From assembly GCF_021018805.1 (NCBI RefSeq), contig NC_086250.1, positions 66,413,322-66,477,321 of the forward strand: a stretch of 64,000 nt of DNA, written 5' to 3'. Of the stretch, positions 38,205 to 48,600 are shown in pieces; position 1 is the first letter of the stretch, and every line of letters starts with the position of its first letter. Position numbers and translations under genes: made by a program. Source of the DNA: Prinia subflava (lineage: Eukaryota; Chordata; Aves; Passeriformes; Cisticolidae). The notes under the pieces were generated by a model. The model saw nothing but the letters and a program-made list of their open reading frames with translations, ran no database searches and was not told where the DNA came from.

Positions 38205-39285
38205 TGGTCAAAGATGCTGCAGCAGGTCCATCTTCTGCCTACCACAGCAGCATTTCCCCCATAAACCCAGTGCACACTGTGCTCCTTCCAACACTCCTCA
38301 TACCATGACAGTCCTTTTGAGGAAAAAGAAATTGTATATTTGGTGCCCAACACTGGGTCATTGGGAGACTTCCAGATGAGTTTAGGGAATTTTTATCCAG
38401 CCCATGATATCAGACAGTGGAGCTTCACTGCCAGACTCCTCAAGGCAAGGCTGGCAGCTTCCTGCTGGAAAGAGGAATCCTCTTCCAGGCAATTGCAGCC
38501 AGCTTACAGCTACTGCAGGAGTTTTGAGGGAAATTTGTCCCTCTACTGCCAGCACCAATTTGTGCACATTGCAGGTGTGACAAACTTGCTTCAGGTGACC
38601 TCTGGGAAGGCAGAAGCGTTGCCTTGAAAGTGTGTCAGTGATACCACTTAGCACTCACATTTTCTACTTCAAAGTGTTCTACCAACATTAATGAAGTGAG
38701 CTTAAAAATAAGAGCTGAAAACACCCTAATAACATGAGAATACTGCCCTGGAACAAGAATATAAGCAAGAAGGCAACAAAGCCATTATAAAATGAGGACA
38801 ATATTTTTTTTTTCTTTAATGAGCTTGCTTTACCCGATCTAATTTAAAAGTAGCTCATCTGTTTAGCTGAAACCCTCTAGTCATTTTTTGATAGCACTGT
38901 GAGGTGGAATATAGCAACTAGGGTTGTAAAATTTCAGTTCTGTGACCCTGGTGGCCTGAGAGAATATAGTAGTCTATTTAGGAAAATCTTAAATTACTTC
39001 ACTTATCACTCCAGACTATTTTTAAGATATATGTAAATGTATGGTACAGAGTCCCTCAAATGAAAAGTCAGCCCCTGTTTTGGAGCTTTGAGACTGAGGA
39101 ACCCAGCTGAGATTTGACCAGGAGCTGTACACAGCCACAGGTGTAGTTTTCTTCTGAAAGCATCATCAGGACACACGTAGCTGTGAATAGATCACAGAGG
39201 TTTGAACAAAGCAAGCAAAAATTGTTAAATCCAGGCTTCTCATAAGTTAGTCTCCCATTGCTTTTAATAGGGTTAGGATTTTGCC
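38205..39285. other. Unassigned non-coding DNA
   Basis: Nothing recognised. The open frames are at most 95 codons and overlap on both strands. Confidence 0.5.
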
Positions 39286-39289
39286 TGCT

Positions 39290-39450
39290 GGACTGAATTC
39301 CCAGCTCTACACTGAATTCACTGTAGCAGAAATCCCTTAATCTCTCTGTGCATCCTTCTCTCTGTGCTTTCCTATCTCCTCATCTGTGGATAAGGATGAT
39401 ACTAACGTCTGCCTCCATGGGTATTATGAGAACTAATTAACTGAGCTTTC
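39290..39450 (+). mobile_element. MIR-like CORE-SINE fragment
   Basis: The order of words follows the MIR core on the + strand: CCCAGCTCTACACTG, then CCTTAATCTCTCTGTG, then CCTCATCTGTGGATAAGGAT, then GATACTAACGTCTGCCTCCA and ATTATGAGAACTAATTAA. The consensus runs cccagctctgccact, cttaacctctctg, cctcatctgtaaaatgggaa, taatacctacctca, then ttgtgaggattaaatgag. MIR-type elements shared by amniotes exist in birds only as rare, very old copies. This is the clearest of three such candidates in the window. Confidence 0.62.
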
Positions 39451-39497
39451 AGGAAAATTTCAGCAGCAAAAGCAAATTTCTCCTCTGGAGATAAAAC

Positions 39498-39565
39498 ACA
39501 TATACACACACACACAAATACATTTGTGTGTATTGATAGATATACACATATAATCTGCCATATAT
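39498..39565. repeat. (CA)n/(TG)n tract with short inverted repeat
   Basis: A short CA run turns into a TG run, forming perfect 10-bp arms ACACACAAAT (39510-39519) and ATTTGTGTGT (39522-39531) around a 2-base centre. Alternating TA/CA sequence continues to about 39565. The arms could extrude as a small cruciform. Confidence 0.75.
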
Positions 39566-39869
39566 AATACACCTATCACCTGCCAGACCTTTCTTAATGT
39601 CAAGGCTCCTTTTTTCTTTCTTGTCTTACTTTTACAATCCCAGTATTTTAAAATATCGTACTTTATTCAAAGTCACTGTGGAGATGTCAGGCAGGTAGCT
39701 ATTAAAAAAATTAATAATAAAAGAAAAATAAAAGCCTCGGCTTTCTCCTTATTTAATAGCATTTTTGGTTCTGCAACCATTGTTACTGCCAGTCAGAAAA
39801 ACTGCTTGGTTTTTAATGAAAAATCCTAACAGCAACAAATTGCAACCCTCCCTTTCAACACAGACATGC

Positions 39870-40290
39870 CCTTTGAATTTAATTACGCCTCAGGCAATGC
39901 ATTATAACGAGCGTGCGATAAGCGACACCAAAAATCTTCCGAAAAATCTTCCGACAAACACAGCAGATATCGCCCACGGGGCAAAAATAGCTAAAATAGC
40001 TCGGTACCAGATTGTCTGGTTCGGTTTGGCACTGGCTCGGAGCTGGAGCCCGCCCCTCTTACCCACCTTGGCTGGGCTGTCCCAGCCTGGCCCCGCCGGT
40101 GCCGGAGCCGAGGATCCGCTCCCTGCGCTGCCCCGGCTCCCCTGGGCAGCATCCCCAGGAAGGGATGGAGGACTCTGCCCCGGGGCAGGGACATTCCTGC
40201 TTCAGAGCACCCAGCAGCAGCCCAGAGGAGCCGGGGACAAAGGAAGTAGAGGAGTCAGGGAGGTTTCCTTTCCTCCCAGAACAGTTTCTC
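39870..40290. promoter_or_regulatory. Small CpG island, possible promoter or enhancer
   Basis: More than twenty CpGs fall in about 340 bp (39905-40240), against almost none in the surrounding kilobases. The left part is only about 45% G+C yet still CpG-rich, which implies long-term lack of methylation. Motifs include a TAATTA homeodomain core (39880-39885), a perfect 12-bp tandem pair carrying the ETS-type core CGGAAG on the minus strand (39930-39953) and a 9-bp tandem pair AAAATAGCT (39984-40001). The right part is G+C-rich with GC-box-like words. A 223-codon frame (39765-40436, +) crosses the island but matches no family and is best explained by composition. Confidence 0.55.
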
Positions 40291-40294
40291 ACAA

Positions 40295-40610
40295 GCTGTG
40301 TCAACTATCCGCAGTTAAACAAATACTTGAAGTATCTATCAACATTTCCCATTTGGAGGGAGAGGCAGCACCTTTGGTTTTGTTGTCTTGGGAGCTGCCA
40401 CAGCCAACGAGAGAAGTCTGCCTGGGATTTTTCTGATTGTTCGCAGAAGAAAATTTCCTTTGAAAACAAACACCCACAGCCCTGCCTGTAATGCAACACC
40501 AGGGTCAAACTCTGTCCTTTGTATCCTTCTGGATGCTAACTTGGGCTAATGCAATGTCCCTGTGTTACTTAGGTCTTCTGGGATGGCCAGTGAGCCCCAG
40601 GCAGCAGCAG
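40295..40610. other. Unassigned DNA between CpG island and CR1
   Basis: CpG density has fallen to background. No gene or repeat family is recognised. Confidence 0.5.
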
Positions 40611-40762
40611 ATCATAGAATGATAGGATCATTAAGGCTGGAAAAGGTCTCCAAGATCATTAAGTCCAACCTTTGACCAAATGCCACCACGCCCACTAAAC
40701 CGTATCACAAACTGCCACATCCACTCAGTTTTTGGCCATCTCTGGCAATGCTGGTGGTGCAC
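40611..40762 (-). mobile_element. CR1 LINE 3' fragment, minus strand
   Basis: The 3' end lies at the left: ATCATAGAATGATAGGATCA is the reversed CR1 terminal repeat. GGCTGGAAAAGGTCTCCAAG and ATCATTAAGTCCAACCTTTG follow, then CTGCCACATCCACTCAG. About 150 bp remain. Orientation is opposite to the 38-kb copy. Confidence 0.9.
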
Positions 40763-40764
40763 AG

Positions 40765-42934
40765 TGGTTGGGTCTACTTATTATTGGTGTGCCAAGTATT
40801 CATATGCACAGGGAGACAGCAGTCACAGATGCCTCCTGACTGCTGGTGGGCAAATATCAAGACAAGTTCTATTTAACCTCAAAAGCCATATGGATGTAAA
40901 CATAAAATGAAGCAATTCCAATCCTGCCAGAGGGTTTTGTTATTTTAAAGTAGCTGCATTGCACATAGTCTCTGTCTTCCATTTCCTTTCCTCTCAGTAC
41001 AAGTGCCTTGGCTTACTGACATTTTAAGAGAGGCGAGTTTTTAGTTGTATATCAGGTATAGCTGCTCTAGGTTTCAGACCCTCTTGCTCATGTCAGGGAA
41101 CTGCTTCCCTGCTGTGGTACAGCTCTCTCATGAGCTCCTGCAACAGCTGTTTTCATTGAAGTCTTAAAGATGAAAGACAGACAGAGCTTTTAAAAAGAGA
41201 GGGCTGGGATGCACAATCAAGTTATTGCAGTTTAATGTGTTTCTGTGCAGCAGCTGAGCCACACCAGCCAGCTGGGTTCACACCCTCAGCTTCAGTAAGT
41301 GCAGGATTTAAACTACACATTACCATGGCCTGAGTATGACTCTGGTCAGACATCCACAATAAATCTTTCACTTTCTTGAGCACAGTAACACCATCATGTA
41401 ACTGAGTTCTCCAGATATTTAAATGCTTAATTCTTCCTTTCCCCCTAACTTGCCCTGCAACCATGTGTCTTACCACCTCCTTAGCTTTCAGATTTCAGAT
41501 GTAAAATGAATATGAGGAGTGAGTGCTTACACAAAAAAATAGGATCAAATATGAGAGCTATGGGGTGCTGAGATATTCTGGATACCCGGCCTGAGGGTCA
41601 TTTTAAACACCCCATTCTGCTAAGAGGAATCAGAACAGCAGTGCTTTGCTTTTAGTCAGCCTCGGTGCTCCTTGTTATTTATGCAGCTGCGGAGCTGAAC
41701 AATTACTTTGTCTTGTCTTTTGCTGCAGTAAACAGAAGCCAAGAGGGCTGCACTGCTTATACAGGAGCTGAGGAGCTGCATGGCTTTGTTGAATGTTTTA
41801 ATGTGAACCTGAGAGTCACAGTCCTTGTACCAAAATATTTCCAAGTACATCTCCTTTCAAAGACAAAATTTTAGGAGCTGCTGTCATGTGTCACACATAA
41901 ACAATGTGAAGGATAACATCAAACACTTGGAAAGTGTGCAAGTACACCAAAAGGAAGGAGGGTGATTTACTGAGCTTTAGTCAGTTCAGTATAGCTCCGT
42001 GAGTTTTACACCTAGAGAACTCAGATTGCTGTAACTGTTACCTGTGAATAAAGCTTCCCTCTGGCAAGTGATAATTAATTCTTAGATTTTAGAGGTTTCT
42101 GAATTTCAGAGACCCCTGAGCACATTTGTATGAAGATTAGACATTGTTTCTTTTCTCCTTTTCTCTTTGAAGTCTTCTCTTCAAAGATTGCAGCTCACTG
42201 TTCAGACTGCACAAATCCTCTCTTGACAGAGCCAGCTTTTCTCTGCACTTGCAGAGCTTTGAGTCTAACTCTGCTCTCCCTTGCTCTGCTCTGTGCCCCA
42301 TCAAAGAACAGAGAGATTGTCAGCACCACATGGCTGCCAGGGGGGAGGAGAATCAAACCCTTTGCCAAATACATCAAGTGAATTGCTCACCCCCTGTGGG
42401 GAAAATTTACCACCCAACAATGCAGTAATTGATATTGATGGTGTGTGTTGTTCACATTTCAATTTTTTAGAAACTTGTTTCCAGGATTGTGAGAAGCCAG
42501 GTTACAGTGATCAAAGGTCAAAATCTTTATTTCTCTGTAAAACAACTTCCCTGGGGCTATGCCTAATGTGAGAAGAAATTTGAGGTTTTGGAAAGAGATT
42601 TATATAAGGCATGTACTTAAACTAAAAAAGGCCAAAGATGCTAAATTACAAGAGTGAGATTTTCTTCTTATTTACTTACATATGAATTGTAAGCAACTGC
42701 TCAGATGCTGAAGAAATGAGCTCATCCACATTTTCAGTTGCAGTATTAAGTGCTGGGTCCATAGAAAGGTAGAATTCTTAGTATTCACACCCTAGATGAA
42801 CTTCTTACTGCTCTCTTCTCAAGTTGTGCTCCTCTGACCTTGTCATGAAACTGTATTTTGCAACTTCTTTTCTAATAAAGAACATTAGAAGTGTTTGCTT
42901 TTCTTTTCTGTCCTGTTGAGCTAATTTGGGGAAG
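40765..42934. other. Unassigned non-coding DNA
   Basis: No gene or transposon is recognised. Frames are all below 100 codons. Confidence 0.5.
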
Positions 42935-43005
42935 GGAAAAAGGAAAAAGGAAAAAGGAAAAAGGAAAAAGGAAAAAGGAAAAAGGAAAAAGGAAAAGGGA
43001 AAAGG
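42935..43005 (+). repeat. (GGAAAAA)8 heptamer tandem repeat
   Basis: Eight perfect GGAAAAA units span 42935-42990. Two imperfect units follow to 43005. The 71-bp block is pure purine on one strand and has mirror symmetry, which favours triplex (H-DNA) formation under supercoiling. It is probably length-variable. Confidence 0.96.
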
Positions 43006-43534
43006 TGAATATTCTTATAATCCAGGAATTCCTTTTCTTTACATCTTGAGATAAATAACCCCCATTAGTGAGAAATTAGAAAACCAGTGTTCCACCTTTA
43101 TAATTCACAGAATTCTCTAGCTGTATGTATAGCTGAATTTCAGGGTCTTGGTTTTAAAATAGTACAAATCTCCAAATATTCCTACTGCTGCCTCTGCTCT
43201 CAGCTGCCTTCCCTTAGTGACCACTGCTGATGACCTATGTGTGAAGAAATCACTGCTGAGGTGAATAAAATTGTACCATCCAGTCGAATTCTTGTACATT
43301 AAGTTTCTACTCAATGTGATTACAGTGATGACCCAAGAAAAGCAATGGGAGAAGAGGAAACAATGTTCTACACTCTGGCCAAAATGGACACCTTTCCATG
43401 TGGCAATGTCATGGTTTTAGCCACACTGCTTCATGCTAAAAATGCATGGCTGTATATTCAATGATGCAAAATGTGTTTAATTTTCACACTGCCTTGCTCA
43501 TTAGCAAGTACCTTAAAAATACCCCAAACTTTTC

Positions 43535-43640
43535 TAGACATTAGAAAGTACCAGAGTAGTGAAGTGCCTTGCTCAAGACATCAGGGCAATGACAGAAGAA
43601 ATAGCAGAGCCTGGAGCACACATACATCCCATCTTCAAAC
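43535..43640 (-). mobile_element. MIR-like CORE-SINE fragment, minus strand
   Basis: Read on +, GTGAAGTGCCTTGCTCAAGA is followed by CAGGGCAATGACAGAAGAAA and GCAGAGCCTGGAGCACA. This is the order of the reversed MIR core, consensus gtgaagtgacttgcccaagg, cacacagcaagt, then ggcagagctgggaatagaac. It is short and diverged, so it is weaker than the 39.3-kb copy. Confidence 0.5.
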
Positions 43641-43644
43641 CACT

Positions 43645-45350
43645 CTTTATGTCACATTTCTTCCCAATTTAGTGTCCCAACTGGCCTGGTCATGCACAGT
43701 CCTCAAACATTCTTGACTTTTCTCTCACATAATTCCATAGAAATTTCCTTTTGTGGCCTGACAAAGGAAATATTTCTAATTGTTGTTATGAGTCTTTTGG
43801 GATTGGCCCAAAAATTCAATGCACAGACCTGAAATTTTGGGTCACTTCTTGGAATTGGCCCCCTGGGCCCCGTATGCCTCCTTCACCCACCTCGAATATT
43901 CACAGCCCAGCCCTGTGGTGGCCCCGTGTGCCGATGCACAAGTGCAACTGCACCAGGAGAGCTCTCTCCAGGGGCCACAGGCCAGATGACAAAGGGCCAG
44001 GAAAGGAGGTTCGTGGCTGAATGTCTTTGCTCAGGGGAAAGCAGAACAAAGAATACAAAATGTCAGCAGAGGGCATGTCGCCCTTGATGGAGCCCCTGCT
44101 GGCTGGAAACCCAGAATTAACAACAACAACAACCACAAGAAAATTAGTGAGGCTTGCCAGCTGGGGAGAGACATCTGGCTAGTGATCAGAGGGGTATGTG
44201 AGTCAATTAATCCATCTCCGAGGTGGATTAGCACATTGAAACATGCTTCCCTTCACTGCTGCAGAGGGACCTGTTGAATGAGCTGTAAAGATGAATGGAA
44301 CTAAAGAAATTTCATTTAGATGAAGAAAAATAGCTCTGAAGTAGTGAGTGGGTGGTTTTTACATGCCTTATGTGCTGCAAGAATTAAGCACAACTCAGAG
44401 AATTTAGGGCATGAAATAGAAATTTGGATACAAAAGCTCTTGCATTTCAGATCTCATTGATTTAAAATTTGTATCTAGATATCTGCCAATTTATTTCTCA
44501 TGTTTGTAGTATATCCAGGATAAAAGATACTACAGTGTAGGAAAAATAACCCTTTGAGTCCATTCTTTCACAACTGTGGTAAATCAAGTTACTGTTGCCA
44601 CAGAAGCTGTTCCTGGGCTCTTTTGCTCTTATATGGAATGGCAGGACTGTTGCTTAAGGGTATCATGCTGCATTTAGATCTGGAGAGACTCTCAGTCTCC
44701 ACCTTCTCTGTCATTGCAGATCAGTGGGACATGGTCTTCTTAAATACTTTTCAGACTGTCAGGGATAGGACCTGAAGGGATGACTTTGGTCACTGAGTTC
44801 AGTTGTGCTGTCGTGAACCATCAGGTCATATAACCAAACCCCTTCTTTGGGTTTCTTCAGCTCCCTCTTAAATTTTGCTTTTTTGACTGTTATTCCTGCA
44901 GTCAGAAAGCTTTTCCAAAACTTCATTCCTCTGCTGTTTAGAAACTCTTTTATAATTTCCATTGTCTGTTTATTCAGGACCAGGTTACAGTCATTTGTTC
45001 TAATTCCAGAAATGTCTTTTACTCTCCTCCCTTTTGAGTCCTCAGACCCCTGAGGTGTCTATGGATAGCTGTCAAAAACTTCAGCTTTCCTTTCACTAAG
45101 GTAAACATGTGAAGCCACAGTGTTCGCCCCCAAAACAGGCTCATCAGTTTTGTAGTAGTCCTTCTCTATACCTAGACCTCCTTCAAGTATTATTTTCACA
45201 ATAATACATGGATTATACACAAGTTTCAAATTATATCCTATGCAATGGCAGCAACACCATCTTGCACCTGCAGAAAATACCCTTTCTGTCTGTGCTCTGG
45301 AAGTTGTATTCATTGACTGGGGAGCTTTCAACTTTAGGAAAGTATGAGGA
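43645..45350. other. Unassigned non-coding DNA
   Basis: No gene is recognised. At 44760-45240 the minus strand faintly resembles the 3' region of an old CR1-type LINE (the GAATGAAGTTTTGGAAAAGC area). The match is too weak to call. Confidence 0.45.
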
Positions 45351-45354
45351 CTTT

Positions 45355-45605
45355 CAGTTAGCACCTGCAAGCTTGTACTTGAGACCTCCTAGGAGGAAGC
45401 ACACGAGTTTTCTCAGCCAGGGGATGGTGCCCAGGGACAATCTTGATGCAGCTATTAGCAAAGCAAATTGAGTGCTAGGATGCATCAGGGAAGATTTCTC
45501 TAGCAGAAGTGGTGAGGACTGTCTTTTTGTATTAGTAATGAGCTAAACAGTGCCAGTGAAAAGACATTGACAACATAATCCTGATTGCCTATACTGAGAA
45601 ATTGC
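45355..45605 (+). mobile_element. Old CR1 LINE internal fragment
   Basis: The + strand follows the CR1 stretch near the reverse transcriptase C-terminus: GCAAATTGAGTGCTAGGATG, then CATCAGGGAAGATTTCTCTA and GCAGAAGTGGTGAGGACTGT. The CR1 consensus has the order gctaggatgcataagg, aagatgttgcaagtagaa, then ggaga. No 3' terminal repeat is present, so both ends are lost. Divergence is high. Confidence 0.6.
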
Positions 45606-45609
45606 TTGA

Positions 45610-48600
45610 ATGGTCCCTGGAGTTTTTTTGGGTGTGACATTGTTCTGAATAATTCATTGACATGTGTGGGGCATAGTGGAGACCATTCACCAGATACATT
45701 TACAATGTGGGCCCCCTTTTCCAGAGGCTGGCAGAGGCCAGCTGGATGAGTGCCCACCACTATGGGTCTGATTATCTCATTGCCTCTGAATGGTCCCACA
45801 GAGGTTTAATTTATGAGAGCAGACACAGCTACACACACGAGGGTGCAGCTCCTCATGTCAAGGACTGTGCACAGTTCTGATCATCTGTACTCATGGCAGA
45901 GGAGCTCAGAGATTGCAGCTACAGCTCTTGAACAGTGACAGACACCAAAATGCAACTGTATCATTTAATGCCTAAATCAGTCTCCAGCCACAGAGTTTTG
46001 ACCAATGCAACTCTCCCAGGACAGCTCCTGGGAAGAGACTGGAGACCATCTTAGCCCCAGCAGTATTCACATCAGATCTGTGGGATGGGACCTTCCAGTT
46101 CTGGAGCTCCAGGGATTTTCTCTGCATGGCACAGCTGTGTCAGATGGTATCCAGATCAGAGTGGTCCATGACCCATCCTATTTGCTAAGATCATTTCAGC
46201 CAAACTGGCTCAGCTATATTGAAGAACTACCTTGGTGATCAAAAGAATCCAGAATTAACTCTATGCGAGCAGGAAGAACTGATTTTGAATGCTTTTGAAA
46301 AATCTCCTTTTTACTCAAAGAGAGCTTTATGTACAGAAACTGTCCACAGCCCCTGGGAATTTGGTTCTCAATTCCTTTAACTGGAGCATGTCAAATAATT
46401 TCAGCTGTCACATGTCATGTTTGAGAGACCATGAGCTTTGACACAATATGTGTCAAATATACCTTCAAACGAATGCAGCACTTCTCTGGGAGGTAATGAC
46501 AATTGCTGAGCATGGTTTCCTTCTGAATAAATATGAAAACTCCAGACATCAGTCAAAAGAAATTAACTCTCCTTGAAGACATTTCATAAGAATCGCCTTC
46601 TTTCCTCTGTCTCTGCTACCTCTCTCCTCTCTCACGGAAAATGCCAAAGTGGATGAGTTCAGGACTTATCTCTCTGAAAAACAAGGGGGGCTAGAATAAT
46701 GAAAGCCCAAACCCACAAACATCTGTACATAACTAGGGTTGTATGAAGATGACAGATGTCCCTATTGCTACTGTGTCACTCAGTGTCCATCACTGGCTAT
46801 TCACTGTTGCCCTACAGACAGTCCCAGGGATAAAGAGGGAAGGACTCCCTCTTGGCATGTGTATGAAGGCTATTGCAGTGAGCATGTCACCTCCTTAGGA
46901 CCCCTGCTTATACTTACACATTGCTTAAAATACAGTATTTGCCAGAAATTCAGTTATCTCCTCAGAGGAACCAGCAAGGAGAGGAGAAGCACTTCTCCTT
47001 TTTTCTCTTTAAGTACAATGAAAAGACTCAGACCTGGTCCCCAGTTCAGAACCTGTTCAGATCAGAGATTTAACAAAGCAAACCTCTCTTTGTTAGGGGA
47101 CCACCAGCAGTTCATTCAAAAGGAAATCTAACTTAAAAATGATCATAAATAGATGTGTACTTGAAAATAAGAATTTCAACATGAAATGCAGTTAGATATA
47201 AATAGAAGACAATCTAAATTTAGGGACTTTATAAATACATCCCAACTTACTCTCAAAGCCCATGAATGTAGTGAAAGGACTCCAACATGTTTCATATCAC
47301 CAGTGGGGAGTATGGAACTTACAGGGATGGAGAAATATCTCTACAGTCACACTTAACAGAGATCTATGAATTCTACAGGGTTTTCATGATCAGCAGATGA
47401 TAAGTCAATCATGGTGAGAGAAGAGAGTCAATTAGAACTTCTAGGAGCATGAAGTAGATGTAAATATCCCATTATAGCCATTAGGCTATATTCCTTCAAT
47501 ATGGCACAGCAAGAGACACAGGGAAAAGACCAAGGAAAGACAAGCCTGGCCAAGCTGGTTGTCACCTATGCCAAGTGCAACCAAATAACTCTTTGCTGCC
47601 AGCAAACATGAACCACCAGCACGGACAATCTCAGAAGTGAGAAGTCCCTGATTCAAGAAGAAAAAACAAATGGGTGCTTTAAATTTACCTGTAAACTGCC
47701 TGAATTTTACTCATCTATGAAAGAACCTGTGCATTCTAAAAAGAAAGTGATCTTTAAGAGAGATTTTTAGCCTGTTCCATAGGATATTCAGCAGAAACTC
47801 TGGGTATAATAGAGGAGTGTTTAAAGCAGATTGCCTGCCTCATTCAGCTGTGTCATGGAGCTGATCCAAAGACACCCAGGAACTTTAAAAGGTGCTGGAG
47901 CTGGCCCATAGATTTCTACCGAGCTGTTAGTGTTTTTGCATGACATCCTGTAAGGAAAATCATTGGCATTTGGCTTACTCAGGAGATTTCACCATCTGTT
48001 ATTGTAGAGACCCAATAATGATACAAAACACAAATAAGCAAAAAACCCTAACACTCTGTCAAATTTAGTGAGGTTTTAAAATATTCCTGCACAGGTAGAG
48101 AATTTTGCTGGAGGAGAATCAACAGAGCAACGGGCTCAATTACATCCGAGTTTCCTGTGTAAGACCTGTCAAGCAACTCCTATCATCACGTCTGTAAGTG
48201 AGTGTGAGTAATGGGTTTTATTTAAATTCATGTGGTGCTTGCTACCTACATCCAGACAGATAATGGACAGATAGCAGAACAATGATCATCAAGAGGCTAT
48301 CACTTAATTCTTGTTTTATTCTGCAGCTTGCTTGCCTTCATCTGTCTTCCCTTCTGAAGAAGTGAGCACGTTCCTTCTGTCTCAGATGGAAATGCAATGG
48401 CCTATTGTGCATTCATCACAAGTTTTCCATTTTCCATCCAAAATCATGACAGTGATACAAATATGAAAGCCCACAGAATTTGTTTCCAAAAGCATTCAGC
48501 TCCACAGATATATGTTTAGCTTTCTGCAATTGAATTTCTTATGCCCAAAACACACAGCCAACTTCCTTCTAAGTAGCAAATATAACATTTAAGGAGTTTA

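Noticed and set aside
39765..40436. 223-codon plus-strand open frame
   Set aside because: It runs from A/T-rich DNA through a CpG island where stop codons are scarce. There is no domain, a second long frame overlaps it, and there is no splice context.
44760..45240. Possible CR1-type 3' region on the minus strand
   Set aside because: Only faint word similarity. The order of blocks could not be matched to a known 3' end with confidence.
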